From Cynocephalus volans (Eukaryota; Chordata; Mammalia; Dermoptera; Cynocephalidae), in assembly GCF_027409185.1 (NCBI RefSeq), contig NC_084460.1, forward strand, positions 65,794,501 through 65,858,500: 64,000 nt of DNA, in the 5' to 3' direction. Made by a program: the position numbers and the translations under genes. This document shows, in pieces, positions 38,825-52,739 of the stretch (within the stretch, counting starts at the first letter, position 1; every line of letters starts with the position of its first letter). Under the pieces are notes generated by a model. That model saw nothing but the letters and a program-made list of their open reading frames with translations. It was not told the DNA's origin and did no database searches.

Positions 38825-39165
38825 ACAGCAATATCTCGTTTTAATCTGCATTTCCCTGCCACCTTGTGGGATTGAGACTCTCTTTATCTATTAACCCCTC
38901 CCTTCTGTGACCTGCCTATTTAACTTCTTTGTATCTTTTTCTTTGGTGTTTTCTGTTGATTTATAGAGTTTCTTGAAGATATTAGATATTAACACTTTAT
39001 GTTAGAGATTTAAAATATATTCTTCCACATACCTGGTAGCATTCTTTTGGTGGGGATCTTTTATTGCATAGTAATTCTTAACTTGAATGTCAAATCCACT
39101 AATTTTTTTCTTAAATGTTTCTTATTTTGGAATTAATCTTTAACAGTGTAACAATGAAGACATTT
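38825..39165 (-). mobile_element. L1M fragment, antisense
   Basis: 'tcgttttaatctgcatttcc', 'ttctgttgatttatagag' and 'cttttattgcatagtaattc' are the reverse complement of L1 ORF2 C-terminal sequence. Confidence 0.6.
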
Positions 39166-41655
39166 AATATTTGTTAGCAATACTATATAATATATAAACT
39201 CTCTAATCTATTGCCTATTTTTCTTATAAAAGAAAATAGGAATATATTTTGTGTAAGAAATTTTACATCTAAACATGGTGTTTTCACATACACAGGTGTA
39301 TAAGCCTATATTCAAGTCAATCACACAAATACATCATCAAGAATGTGATATGTATCATTTAAGGGCAGTTGGGGGAGTTGACAGCTCATAGCAAGGACAA
39401 CTGGGAGAAGCCCCAGATGGCCTTACATAGACCCAGAGGACATGAGGGAGAGCCATGTCCTGAATGAAGGGAAGTGTTACATAAAAAGATAAATCCTTTA
39501 ATCAAATGAAGGGACAGCAAATGAACGTTTTAAAAATTGAATGTAAACCTTAAATTTCATCAGAAAATAGCATATTTCCTTGCACTTATATAAGGCCTTA
39601 AAAAAAGAAAACCAAAAACAGATATCAGGAAAAGGAATCAAAACTGGATACTAAGAAGGAGCATCAAACCTAAGTGATAACAACCAGGTGGTGTTGACTT
39701 AGATACACTCGAGAAATGGCAACAGTAAGATACAGTTGTCCACGTGAGACGTTAAACAGCGAAATCCTTTAGGCTTGCAAAATATCTTCATGAATCGTGC
39801 AGAACACAGAACATCTTCTGTGAAGGGTGTAGGATAGATAGTACAGCATCCCCTCCCCAACCTATGAAGAAAACTCAGTTTTCAGACTCTGAAGTGAGCA
39901 TTTTAATACAATTTAGGTGAAGCCTAAGCTAGCATCGTCAGTGGAAGACTTCAAAGTAACTTTTGCACATTAACAGACTTCATAACTATCATGTTGTGAC
40001 AGTTAGTCAGTCTATTTGTAAAGAATTTACGTCTATTTGTAAAGAATTATCATATCACGATGCTTCACGATGCTTCCCAGACCCAGAACATAATCTGTCT
40101 GAAAACAGGCTTCTAACCCTTACACGTTTATTTTACCCATTATCCACCTGTATTCTTATAAAGACATCATAGGAGCTGTTGTCCCTCCACAAAGTCAAAG
40201 GTTTGGATGTGAGCATGTGAGTTTCCTGAACTTTGAAGCAGATTAAGTAGCTCAGTTGGAGGGGTGGGGGTGGAATTTAGGGAGTCAAGAGATTAAAATT
40301 TAAATCCATTTGTTTTTCTGCAAAGTTGATGTTAACCTTTGTAACACAGTCTTAAAAAGTTTTCTTCTGCTTCCATGGCATAATTTGGAAACTCTCTAAA
40401 ACGCTGAGCAGTAATGGTATAATTGGCCTAACTATATAAAATCTAGGAAAAAATTTTAAATGTCAAAGGTGAACATCATGTCCATCAACAAAATTTCAGT
40501 ATCGTATCAGCATGTAAATACATTGCATATGTTAAAACAGACTGTCACATTTTCTTATGGGTTTTAGACAACAGACCCCTCTGGAGGAAAATGGGTAACC
40601 CAGTTAAAAAGTCTGTTAAATTAAAAGTACTCTTTTTCTTCAGACAGATTTCCTGGGAATTATGAGGTCAAAAGTTAGTTTCTACTTCTAGCTGAATAGC
40701 TGCCCAACAGCTGTTACTATTTAGGAAATGTTTGCTCTTAAAACCGTTGCGTGGTTTTGTGATTCAAGTGGTAATTCAGTCTGTTTTACAGACGAAGCGG
40801 TGCCGTCTGCTGCTCTAAAATCAGCGCTCCTTTAGGTATGTGAAATGAACCATAAGATGACACCACTGCGTGATTTTACAACAATCCCTCACTGAGTGGG
40901 AGACTGCTCCATAGTGATCTGGAAACAACCTGGATGGCAATAAACCGCAAGACGCAGGTTTCATACGTTTTCATGAGGGCAACAGAGTCCTGGAAACTCC
41001 TAGGAAGGCAGGATCGTAAACGACAAGGTGGACATACTCACACGTCCGGATGCAGTGGGCACAGGACTAGGACAAAATAAAAGCACTTGAGATTTTAGTG
41101 GAAATGTACCTTGGCAATTTCCATTGTTTTTATACTTTTCCTGCGGTCCTGCTTCCCCCCAGTTCCTTTTCCTTCGGAGGATTTTTATAAATGATATCAC
41201 TGACTCCCCAAGCTGCGTTCTGCACGCAAGATGCTTTTCCCTTACGTCTTGAATGTCACAGATTACCCTCTGTACAAACGGAGAAACAGAAAAACAGGAC
41301 AGATAAGAGTCTATTGTCCTTCTCTGTGTGTGTGGAAGGACTGGGGAATGCGGCAGCCCCGGCAGACAAAAGCTCCTTCTCCCGCCAGCCCTCACTGCCT
41401 CCTCTGTCCTGGCCGGATGGCACAGAGGGAACAAATTAGAAAAGTCTTAGTGGCCTCTGCTGTTTAAAGAGGTTATTGCAGTGAAGAAAAGAACATTCAT
41501 TTGTTAACTCCTTACACTTTGTTAAAAATTAAAGAGTTTCCTTTGATGTTGCTTACTGTATTATTTTCAAAAGAAGGTCAAGCTAGGACAGCAGAGTAAT
41601 TTATAACTAGAGGTATGGACCTCACTCTCTGACCCTCGGCCCTTAAAAAATGGAT
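39166..41655. other. Unassigned intergenic sequence
   Basis: Mostly AT-rich with no supported gene. A 21-bp tandem duplication lies at 40010-40050 and a 10-bp one at about 40058-40077. Confidence 0.4.
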
Positions 41656-41800
41656 GGTCCTGTCTCTCTGCCTCACTCTGTCTCTGTCTCTATGCATCTC
41701 TGCCGCTCTCTCTCTGTTTCCCTATGTCTGTCTCTTTCTCTCTCTTTCTCTCTCTCTGTTCCTCTGTCTGTCTGTCTCTCTAGCATTCTCTGTCTCTCAT
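41656..41800. repeat. CT-rich simple repeat
   Basis: Polypyrimidine tract of mixed tctc/tgtc units. Confidence 0.85.
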
Positions 41801-43399
41801 TACTGATAATTTATTTGGCACAATTCAAATGCATTGAGGCATCAGAGATTTGGATTCTAGGAAGGGATGGATAGTATAAAAGCATTAGTAGAAGTTATGG
41901 CTGTTGGTGAGTCTGGAACCAGAGTTTGGGACAGAATCAGGGTTGTGAGGATTTAGGATTTAGGGAATGCCTCCTGGAGAGTGTAGATGGAGCCAGGTGG
42001 GGCCTGGGTGCCAGCTGGGGCTCTGCACACAGGGGCTGCGGGCAGGGACCTTGCCTGGCAGGCTTGGGGTTGGGTGTGTCACCGAGGATGGCTGGACTGT
42101 AGCCTTCACAGGCATTGGTGGAAAGTGTGAAAGGCAGCCCAGGAGGAGGCAGAGACAAGGTCACGCCGAGGCTCACCAGGGTGGAGTGAGTTGCAGCTTT
42201 GCTAGAGGAGTGACCAACCTTTATTGAGATCACTTGGATGGTGGGAGGTCAAGCAGCAGCCACAAATGAGCCCAGGAAAGCTGGAATCAGGACAGCCTCC
42301 TGGTAACTACCTGCCATGCTTGGAATTCACATGCACGGGTCAGATCTGGTGCCCGATTCTCACTGACTGGACACATTTGATGATGATCTGTTGCTGAGGC
42401 TGTGTTCAGTGCTAGGGCACGATCAAGTCTGGAGGAAGTGTCTGACACAAGGCCTGTGCACATACCCGAGGGGCTCGGGAAGGTGCACCAGAGCCAGAGG
42501 CCACCGGAGCCGAGGGTGATGGGGTTTCTGCCTTTTAGGTCAAGTGCAGAGATGCAGATGAAGAATGTTGTGGTGGAGGAAGGTCCCCTACTGTCCCCAT
42601 TAGGTGAGGGATGTGCTGGAAAAAAAAAAAAAAGTGGAGTCTGAAGTTACCATGACATCATAAGAGACAAGGGTTAGGGACGAGAGACTCAGCTTTCTAA
42701 CTGCTCCAAGATCCTCTCTCTCAATTTCCCCATAAAACCCTCGAAACAGAAAAGCCTGTGTGCTTGTCCTTAGAGTTCCAGAGAAGCAGACACTGGGGGG
42801 ACTGCATTCCACACAGCACCAGACACAAGGCAACTGTGACCGAGGAGTGACCCAGGACCCCCGGGCTCCCTGCTTCCTCCTTTTCCTCCTTCTGCTTTAA
42901 ATCACACTCAGCCCTTGTCAGGATCTGAAGCTTCGGCCCTTCTGACACGGTGACTCTTTAAGCCTTGTTTGACCATCTTTATTCCTTCCACTCTTGCCCA
43001 AGAACCCCCAGTGCAGTGCCACCCAACATCAGCAGATCTCCAACCAGCGGACGCCGCAGGGCCCGCAGGCTCCCCTCTGCTCCTGTCGCACAGTGCGGTC
43101 CATCAGCATCGTCCCCACCTGCTCAGATCCCCAGCACCTGCTGCTGTCTTCTCCTGTCTTCCATGAGGGGTCAGATCCACAAATCCAGCAGCAGCCTTCT
43201 CTGTCTCCCACCAAGAAGTTCCTGGAGAACACTGCCCAGCAGTATCGATGTTAAATCCACCGTTACAGACCTCAAGAGGGGACCTATTTTTCTTTTCCTC
43301 TCTGAGAACAATGTCTCATGCCTTCCCCTCTGTTCTCGAGCATCGGTTTACCCACTGCCTCCGCCTCCTAGCAGGTTGCACTGAGAACGCAGGATGCCT
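41801..43399. other. Unassigned intergenic sequence
   Basis: Fairly GC-rich. Open frames on both strands without domains; an A13 run near 42620. No gene supported. Confidence 0.35.
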
Positions 43400-43890
43400 T
43401 CATCGTCCTCACTCCAAACTCACACAGCTCTGCAGAAGCCTCCTTTCCTGCTTGTCTCCCGCTGCATCTGAGGACATCTTGCTCCTCCTGAGAAGCCCCG
43501 GCCCATCCTCTGCTCTTGAGCGGCCCCCAGTTGCCGTCCCAAACAATCCTCAAGCTCCCCCACTGAGGGGGCACCTCTCGGTTTGTTTTCTAGCCCAGAG
43601 GCCTTTGTGCTCCCCCATAGCATCCTGACAATCTGTAATTATTCTTTTTAATTATTTATATAATCTCACTATTAGTTGAAATTAATAATTAAAAACATTT
43701 AATTGTTAAAAAAAATTGATCAATACTCAATTAACCATTATGTTAGTTAATCAATTTGATATTTATTTTTAGACCATTCTACCAAACCATGAGTTACTGG
43801 GGGACAAAACTCATTTCTGTCCTTTTCATTCTTGAATTCCCAGTGCTTTTCACTGGTGTATGAGTAATGATGTGGATTTAGGATTCAGAT
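43400..43890 (+). mobile_element. LINE L2-like 3' part
   Basis: Pyrimidine-rich text leading to 'attcccagtgcttttcactgg' fits a diverged L2 3' end. Weak. Confidence 0.4.
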
Positions 43891-45124
43891 CATCAGTGCT
43901 GTACACACTTTAAAAATTGATTCCCTTTCGTGTGAGGGACAGACACAGATGGCCCATGGCTAGCAGGTGGTGCAGACTCGTGGGTTATGAAGAAGCCTGG
44001 CTCTCTCTGTCCTGCTGAATTGCTGTCCTGAGTGTGTGGGTGGGCACTGCGATGTCCACACTCAGAATCACAGGATGGATGGACAGGGACAACCGGGGCT
44101 GCACACCTCACCTGTGATGCATCACAGCCCGTGGCTACTCCAGCTGGAGGGGAGCCTGACGTGAGCTGGGTGGAGGAGGAGTGGCTGGACGGCTGCTGCC
44201 TGTTCCCCCGGCAGCAGAGTCACCACCTGTGTCTCAGGGGATGGACAAACGGATGCACACAGCTGCAAGGGTAGAATTAGAGGTGGTGTCCTCAGGTCAG
44301 AGGAAGCTGGCTGCCAGCCTAAGCAAAAGACAGCTCCTTCTGAGAGCCCCTGCCCACACTGTCCACAAGTTTCATTCTGTTTTTAAAAATTAGATTAGCA
44401 AGTCCTTGATCCATACCACACTGTCACATGGCAGTGGCAGAATGTCTAGCAAAGAGACACTAACCTTACAATACTATTTTATAGGCCAGTGTTTTCAAAC
44501 TTCAGATTGTGTCCTATAAGTGTGTCAGGAAGTCAATTTGCTGGGATGCAGCCAGCACAGAAAAGTTGAAATAGAGTAGTATAAAAAATATCAGAGCTTA
44601 TCACATGAAGTAAGGGTGAATAATGATCACACACACAGACACACACACTCACAATGTGGGTATGTCCTCGCTGAAATGTATTCAATGTTTGTTGCTCTGA
44701 GTTATCACAATGATGTTGAAAGCCACTGTCAAATGCATGTAGCAACACTGACCAGCAGCAAAACGGTGACAGTTTGTTTTTGTGATTTCCACCTTTCCAC
44801 GCCCATCTATCTTTCTTCCTTCTCTATTTGTAAGATGTTTGGTACTGCAAACCTGCCACTCTTTCTGTTATTCACTATTCCTAGTTTGAACAGATGGAGG
44901 CAAACATATTTAACATGACCAAGGCAGCCACCAAGAGGGCCAAGTGCTCTGGCAGGCACAGCTTCCGTGGACGATGCCCACGCAGGGAGACAGCTTGGTC
45001 CCACTGAGTCATGGGCTTCATCTGGGCTGGCACTATCCTATTTTCAAAAATAATTTATTTTACCTTTTAATTTATTTTACCACATGAAAGCTTGATATAA
45101 ATTTGTTCATCCCTGGTAACTCAT
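43891..45124. other. Unassigned intergenic sequence
   Basis: No supported gene. A short CA-rich tract lies near 44627-44652. Confidence 0.35.
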
Positions 45125-45493
45125 TGTATTCATCTGCTCGGGCTGGCACCACATGATAATGCCACAGACTGGGATTAGTGGCATATAAACAACAGACACA
45201 CATTTCTCACAGCTCTGGAGGCTGAGGCTGGAAGTCTGAGATCAAGGTGCTGGCAGATTTGGTGTCTGGTGAGGGCTTTCTTCCTGGCTTGCAGAAAGCT
45301 GCCTTCTTACTGTGTCCTAATGCAGAGGAGAGAGAAATGTTCTGGCTTCTTCTGCTTCTTATAAGGACACTAATTCCATCATGAAGTCCCCTCCGAATTA
45401 CCTCCCAAAGGCCCCGCCTCCAAATGCCATCCCATTGGGGGTTAGGGGTTAGCATATGAATTTGGGCGGACACAAACATTCAGTGCATAATAC
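45125..45493 (-). mobile_element. MLT1-type MaLR LTR, antisense
   Basis: 'tcacagctctggaggctg' (45208-45225), 'agtctgagatcaaggtgctg' (45233-45252), 'cttcttataaggacac' and 'catatgaatttgggcgg' are in the order of a reversed MLT1 LTR. Confidence 0.75.
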
Positions 45494-46369
45494 TTGTCTA
45501 ATCTGAAGTGGGTATAAGAGGAGTTTGGATTCATTTTCTCTTGCGGGAGTCAATTAAAATGACTCTGCCATTTCTGAGCCTGGATTCTCACAATAAAACA
45601 AGAAGATAATACAAAATGCTCAATAATGGTTTTACTGGCTCTGAGATGATATGATTCAGACCATGGCTCCAGGTTTTCAAGATTTATGCATAGCTATAAA
45701 AATCACATGTCAAAAGCCTGTGAAGTGCAGCACTGTATCCAACACTGCCATCTGCTGGTGAATATGAAACATTACACTTTCAGGCCAAATGTGAAGAGAA
45801 TATTCAGGACACTGAATTAGGGAAATATCAACATATTTTAATTTACATTACAGCTACTATGAAATAAAATGGGGCATGTAAGTTATTTTCAAAAACTCTT
45901 TAAGTACAATTGATATTATTTCAATTGTATACACACAAAAATGCCTTCAAACAAAATATATAAGCAAAAATGCTTGCTAATTAAAGAATTGAAAGCATTT
46001 TATTTCCAAATAAATTGCCTGAAATATGATAAATCGAACTATATAGTGAGACATGTTTGTGTTAATAATATAACACACTATAGGCCCCCCTTAATGTGTC
46101 CTTCTATGATGTAAGATGCATATTCAGTTTTGATGAATTGAAGTCACTATACTGAGTGCGTATGTATGGATTCCTCTGATCGAGAGGCTTTAACCTTTTA
46201 GAAAATCCAAAATATCTTCCCAGAATTATTCCAGACAGGTCGTAAAACTTATATCTAGTGTTTACAATATAAAATATTAGTAATCTGAGAGGAGGATTAC
46301 ATAAGGGTTGCTAGTTAGCACCCACAGCATCATTTACTGTTGGGGAAGACTTGCCTTTCTCTGATTTTT
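45494..46369. other. Unassigned AT-rich sequence
   Basis: No gene or repeat that I can name. Confidence 0.35.
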
Positions 46370-46600
46370 GCTAAAGTGCTGTGTGTCTGTGCTACAGTGT
46401 CACCTCCTCACTGAGGTGCAGTTTCTCCCACCCCCATGTGTCCACCACAGCACTATTCCCAGCCCACAATCTTCTGACCTTTACTGAGGGCAGGGGTTTT
46501 GCTGGCATTGGACATGTTATTTTCAGTGATTTCGTTTTCAACTACAGGTGGGAAGGCTGAGCAGCTCCTTGGTGAATGAATGAGTGAGGGTTTCCAGAGG
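46370..46600 (+). mobile_element. LINE L2-like 3' fragment
   Basis: 'tttactgagggcaggggtttt' region and the closing 'tggtgaatgaatgagtgag' resemble an L2 3' end. Diverged. Confidence 0.4.
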
Positions 46601-46721
46601 CTGAGTTAGACCCAGGCCCTCTTTATTTTATTTCCCACTTTATGGGTTCTCCTTTCACAGTTGTCTCTGGCCCTGGTGGCTGGTTTTTCAAAAATATAGA
46701 GGAAATTTAACAGCAAGCCTG

Positions 46722-46725
<4 letters not shown>

Positions 46726-46785
<60 letters not shown>
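46726..46785. repeat. (AC)30 microsatellite
   Basis: 60 bp of perfect AC dinucleotide. Confidence 0.95.
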
Positions 46786-46787
<2 letters not shown>

Positions 46788-48374
46788 GACTTTGATCATC
46801 CGTATTAAGCCAACACCTTCTCTTTTTTAAAATTTCAAATTGTGCCTCAGTCTAAGTCCATGAGCCTTCCTGTGGTGTATTGCTGTGGCACCTTCTCCTC
46901 TTGGGGACATTTCTGTATGGTGGTCATCCTTTAATCTGAAAGGCACGGGCAGGCCCTGGGAGCGGCAGGCAGCTGCAACACTTAAAGTCTCATGAAGCAA
47001 CTTGGCCTGAGGAAGCCAGAGCATCATCTCTCTGGGTTTCCTGGGAGCAGAACCAGAGTGGTATGGGGAGGTCCTGGGAGCCGCAGATGGGGGCCTGGCT
47101 CTGTGCGAGCTGGAGCCGCTGCTGTGGATGTCAGTTTCCTCATCTACAGCGAGTGGGTTGAACCAAAACATCTGCAGAGCCATGTTCTCTTTATGGGATT
47201 CTGTGAGACCTGTGCTAGAGAGATCAATGGATTTTTGTAAATGTCACTGCCTTTGTGTGAGAGTAGCGATTCTCCTCTCTGCCCCAAAGTGATACATATT
47301 TATGTAGTATTTTGGGTAGTGATAACTGATATGGGTCAAATCTTTGAACGCAGAATTTTGCTGGTGGGAAATTCTAGTGATCAACCCAGCTTTCTTCTTG
47401 GTTGGCAAGAACAAATAAATGCTAAGATATATGCCCTCTACATGGTAGTTCCTAGAACTGTCTTAACTAAGGAAACTAAATGACACAAATATTATAGATT
47501 GTTCCAAGCTAATTCTACTGAAGCACCAAACTAATATTCTTCTTGCGTGTACATGTATGTGATGTTGGTGAAAATTAAGTTGCTGGACTGAATAATGTAA
47601 GAACAATTACAGAACTGAATTGAATTTCTGGAGAGAAGAGGAATTATTATTCTATATCTTTTTTCCCACTAGCGTGTGTGTGTATATATATCTATATATA
47701 CACACTATGCTAGGATATAGTGTAGTTAATACTGCATTCTTTTGTCAAATGTTTTGGAAGTATTTATCTAAAAAAAAATTCATTTGTGATTTTCAAATAT
47801 AAATTAATATTTATCAATTCTATTCTACCATTAAAACTGCATTGGTTTTAACATCTATTTTGAGAGGGCTCTCACTTTTGTTAGGAAGACACAGCAATTC
47901 ACATGGCTTTATATCCCACATGTTACTTATGAAAGATGAAAGCATGGCATTTATATGAGCTAATACACCTTTACTGTTTTAATTCTAAGCTTTGCTTGAA
48001 TGCACAATAAACTTTTTGTGTTGAGATGCACGGTTACTGTAGGATTTAAAGCTGTGTTCGGTATCTGTTTACAGATATAAGCACAGACTGGCAATAAGGG
48101 CAGCTGTTGATCAGATGGGGCCAGAAGCATCCAGAGCTAAAGTGAGCTGTACGCCAATTTAGGAACATCCCTTTTAAGTGACCAGTCAGCCTTGGCTCTG
48201 GGGTAATTCTTAGGATTTTAATTTGTCAGTCAACTCCTATCATACACTCCCATCCCTTGCTATGTGTTTTCTTCTTTGCCTGAGGAAAACAAGCTACTCT
48301 TTTGATTGAAAATTTTTTGCGCCTATAACAGAAAAAAAAAAAAAAATCACCCTGTAACTTGGATAATCTATACC
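46786..48374. other. Unassigned intergenic sequence
   Basis: No supported gene. An alternating GT/TA tract at 47675-47705 can pair with itself. Confidence 0.35.
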
Positions 48375-48560
48375 AGTGATCAGCAAACTTCTTTTGAAAA
48401 GGGCAGCATAGTAAATGCTTTAGGTTCTGTGGACGTTATGGGCTTTGTCACATATTCTTCTTTGGTTTCCTATGGTTTTGTTTTTACAACTCTTTGAAAA
48501 TGTAAAAGCTGTTTTGGCTGGAGGGCTGCCGTACAACAGGCCGTGGAGAGGCTGTGTCCT
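48375..48560 (+). mobile_element. hAT-Charlie-type MER fragment
   Basis: 'cagtgatcagcaaacttc' terminal repeat followed by 'gcatagtaaatgctttagg' and 'ttctgtggacgttatgg' matches a non-autonomous hAT-Charlie family. The right end is truncated. Confidence 0.65.
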
Positions 48561-48674
48561 GAAGGCTGAAGTTTACAGGCTCCTGCTAGATGGACATACA
48601 TCACTAGTGTGCAAACCTAGAAACTGATTTCCCTTATCAAAAAGGGGTGACACAATTTGGTCCGTAGCAGGCAT

Positions 48675-48895
48675 TATAAAAGGTGGTAAAGAGCTCACAC
48701 TTCTGAGGCAGAGAATCTTTGTCTCTAATTTTCTTATTTCAGGGTCCAAGTATAACCCTGAAATTTCAAATAACCTCTAAAGCCTCCGTACAAAATGGCA
48801 ATAGCGTTAGAACCTCCTTTACAGAGTTATGGGAATTAAATGAAATAATTCAGGCACTAGGGTTAGAAACATGCCTGTCAATTGGTAATGGGCCA
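48675..48895 (+). mobile_element. MIR SINE
   Basis: 'aaaatggcaatagcgttag' then 'tatgggaattaaatgaaat' then 'caggcactagggttag' is a MIR 3' half. Confidence 0.55.
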
Positions 48896-49984
48896 GTAAA
48901 TGTGGACAATAATTCAGAAGGGCCAAAGTGGTATTTAAACTGCTGGTTGTTGATGTTTAGGACTGAATGTAAGTTGAAAACACAAGTCTTCACAATGGAT
49001 GTTAAACATTGCTATTATACTTTTCAGAGAAAAATGAGCTGAATTAGAGAATTTATTGAGAAGAAAACAGAAGAAAAGGAGTCTGGAATTGTTTTGTTTT
49101 CCATTACCAGCTGGAATAGTTTATAAGATGTGTCTCCTCACCTGCAATTTGGTTACCCAGTGGTACCACTGACATGTAAAAGACAGGAAAAAAGAACTCT
49201 GTTCTTTCTTTTCTATTTACTCAGTTTTCAATGTAATAACTTGGTTTCCCATCATTCTCAGAAGGTGACAGATCAGGTGAGCTCATGTTTTTAAGCACAT
49301 TTGATTGATTCCAATTCTTTGCAACTCTCATCCTTACTGAAGTTGGAATTTCTCCCTTTTTTGGCTGTGGGGAGCCTCTTTAGCTGGCTCCCGATGCTTT
49401 GACAAGCCCCAAGTGGTTGTGAAACCGTCTTTGCTGTCAGGTGCAGGCAGATGCCCTGGTTTATTTTGTAGCTTTCCCATCCCAAACCTGGAATCAGCCA
49501 TTTCTCTAAGCAGCCCTGGTCCTTGGAAATGGTGCTTGAAGATCTCAGTGGGCGCAGTCAGGACGCGCATTGCTATTGTCTCTAGACCTTTTCAGTGGAC
49601 GAGCTAGGAAATACAGAGAAGCTTCAATCTTTAAAATACCTTGTGAGTTCACATTGGTATTTCCAATAAAATTCAGGGTTTCGCTTAACTTAATTTGTAT
49701 TGCGTCTGAATCTCCTTTCTCTCACATCAAGATTCCTGGTTCTCAAGGATATGGGGTTGATGGAATTAAGACATCGCATAATTGTATATTTGCTTTATCT
49801 TATGTTGCACATGACGTAAGTGTACGCTATGCACATAGTCTTGAATACTAACACTTATACTGCTACTGTCACTACGATTACTGCAAATAGTTACATTTAA
49901 AAAATATGCTTCCCTATTCTCCATTCACTTAAAAAAAATGGATGCACCATGTATATTATAGCCACTACATATGATAATCTCTCC
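48896..49984. other. Unassigned intergenic sequence
   Basis: No supported gene or repeat. Confidence 0.35.
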
Positions 49985-50770
49985 CTTTTCCCTATTTTTG
50001 TTTAATGTTTTGGTTACATATACCTCAAGCATTACTATTTTTTGTTTTATGTCATCAATGTTGATTTAAATTATCTACACATTTATCTTTTTTTTTTTTT
50101 TGCTTATTACTTATTTTTGTATTGTAGACTTTCCATCTGGGGTCAATTTCCTTCTGTCTGTATATCCTTTAGTATTTTCTGCTGACAGCAATATCTGTCT
50201 TTTTTGTTGTCTGAAAAAATTATTTACATTGCCTTCATTCTGAAAAGATATTTTCTCTGGTTATAGAATATGGTTGGTGGCTATTTTCTTTCAGGACACT
50301 GAAAACATCACTGAAGTATTTTCTGTCTACTGTAACTGTAAAGAAGTTAGCTGTCATTCTAAAACTGTCACTACTTCGAGGGCAACCTCTTGTTTTTCTC
50401 TGGTTTCTGTTAAGATTTTATTTGTCTTTAGTTTTCTGCAATTACTTGATAATTCTAGTTTTTTTTTTTTATTCTGCTTGGAAACTCGGTATTCAGGATT
50501 CTGTAGATTGGTATCTTTTATTAGTTCTGGAAAAATTTCATTTCTCTTCATATTTTGCTTCTGTGTCATTATCCTCTTCTTCTGGGGTGCTAAAAAAAAG
50601 TACATATCAAAATGTCTCACACTCCATTTTTTTTTAAAGCTCTTACATTTTTGTCCATATTCTTAATATTTTGATTTCTGGATAATTGATTCTAATTTAT
50701 ACTCCAGTTCTCAAGTTGTGCCAAATCTTCAGTAATTCATCCACTGTGTTTTTCATTTGCATTTAATTTT
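49985..50770 (-). mobile_element. Old L1M 5'/ORF1-type region, antisense
   Basis: 'atttccttctgtctgtatatc' region, 'tgccttcattctgaaaagat' and 'tagctgtcattctaaaac' follow the reversed L1M4-like 5' region. Degenerate. Confidence 0.5.
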
Positions 50771-50774
50771 TTAA

Positions 50775-51345
50775 GGAGCTTAGGTATATTTTTAATTGAA
50801 ATGTATTGATTGTACATATTTATGGGTACAGAGTTATATATTAATACATGTATACAATGTGTATCAGGGTAGTTAGAAAATTCATCATCACAAAACTTTA
50901 TTGTATCTTTGTTATGAGAACATTTGAGCTCCTCTCTTCTAACCATTTGAGAACATACAATAAATTATTGTTAATTATAGATGCCTAACACCACTGTGCC
51001 CATTTGAACTTATTTGTCCTATGCAGGTATAATTTTGTGTTCACTAACCAACCTTTCACTATCCTTTCTCCCTCCTCCCAGCCTCTGGTAAACACAATTC
51101 TACTCACTGCTTCTAAAAGCTCAACTTATTTATATATTTATTTATGTTAATTGAAGTAAGTGAGCACACGTGGTATTTATCTTTCGGTGTCTGACTTATT
51201 TCACTTAACATAATGTCTTCCAGGCTCATCCGTGTTGCTGCAAATGACAGGATTTCATTCTTTCTTATGGCTGAGGAGTATTCCATTGTGTATATACACC
51301 ACATTATCCTTTCATCTGTCTATGGATTGATTATTTAATTTTTAT
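50775..51345 (-). mobile_element. L1MA-type 3' end, antisense
   Basis: 'gattgtacatatttatggg' (50807-50825) is the L1MA 3' UTR. The reverse strand encodes a decayed ORF2 C terminus with EYSSAIRKNEILSFAATRM (about 51239-51295). Confidence 0.8.
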
Positions 51346-51449
51346 TTCTAAAAGCTCTGTTTAATTATTTTAAAAATTGGAAATTTTTAAAATGGTTTTC
51401 TGTTATATATCTTCAGGATTGTCCTTTATTTATTTAAACATTTTAAGCT

Positions 51450-52165
51450 TATTTTTTACTCTCTAATAGCTTTGTCGAGATATCATTCACACACTATACA
51501 ATTCACCCATTAAAAATGCACAATGCAGTGTTTTTAGCATATTCACAGAGTTGTGCAGCCACCACACAATCAATTTTAGAAACGTATTTATTACCTGAGA
51601 GAGAAACCTTGTACCTGTTAGCAGTCACTCCCCATCATCCCCAAGCTTCTCAGCCCTAGACAATTACTAATCTACTTTTTACCTCTATAGATTTGCCTAT
51701 TTTAGATGTTTTATAAGATTGAATCGCACAATACGAATATGTGGTCTTTTGTGACTGGATATATGACATTTTATTTACCCATTGATCAGTCGTGGCACAT
51801 TTGGGCATTTTCTATTTTTTGTATGTTATGAGTAATGCTTCTGTAATTATTCATGTACAGGTTTTTGTGTGGACACATATTTTCATTTCTCTTGGGTGTA
51901 TATACAAGAGTGGGGTTGATGGATCACATGGTAACTCTATGTTTAATGTTTTGAGGAACCTCCAGACTGTTTCCAAAATGAGTGCACCATTTTCCATTTC
52001 TACCAGCAGTGTGTGAGGCTTCCAATTTCTTCATATCTTCTCCAACACTTGTTAGTGTTCATCTCTTTGATAATAGCCATCCAGTAGGTATAAAGTGGTA
52101 TCTAATCGTGGTTTTGATTTGTATTTCCCTGATGGCTAATTTCATAAGCATATTTGTTTTATAAT
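51450..52165 (-). mobile_element. Second L1M 3' end, antisense
   Basis: 'gagatatcattcacacac', 'gttgtgcagccaccacac' and 'ggcttccaatttcttcatat' region form another older L1 3' end, placed directly behind the L1MA piece. Confidence 0.75.
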
Positions 52166-52739
52166 TTAACTGATTATGGCAATAACTGAAGTCTGTGTGG
52201 GTCTGTTTTTGTTTTCTCTTCTTTATGTCATTTCTCATGCATATAGTAGTTTTCATGAATGCTTCATTATCTTTGATAATCTACTAGTCATTGGATTTGT
52301 AAAAATAATTTTTCCCCTCAGATGAGGTGTCTTTTCCAGATTATATTTACATTTATATCTGCTAGGCATCTGGTAGATGGGGCAGGGAACCGTTTATCTG
52401 GGACCACCTTAAGCTACGTTCTCTTGGTGACACTGTGGACTTGAGCAGAGGCTGCAGTTTTGCACCTCTCTGCGTCTTCACTCTGAAGGTGCATCTCTTT
52501 GGATTGCCTGAGGAAAGTCACTCACTAGATTTCATCACCTTTTTTCAGCCATGGGATTTTTATTTCTGCCCTCCTAAGCAAAACTGTCATATGAAAGATT
52601 TTTTTTTTTTGTGACTGACAAAAACCATCAAGGAAAGAACTGTTTCCATATTCACTTTGCAGCATTTTGTTATTCCCTTCTGTTTCAGGCTGGTATTCTT
52701 ATGGCCTTGTCTTCAAGGCTTGTGTGTGTGTGTGGGTCT
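52166..52739. other. Unassigned sequence
   Basis: No supported gene. Ends in a short TG tract at 52720-52734. Confidence 0.35.

Noticed and set aside
42965..43628. Ser/Pro-rich open frames in three frames at once
   Set aside because: Simultaneous openness in three frames comes from pyrimidine-rich composition; the right half looks like old L2.
46726..46785. Considered as part of a CRISPR-like or functional array
   Set aside because: It is a plain dinucleotide microsatellite in mammalian DNA; no spacers, no associated genes.
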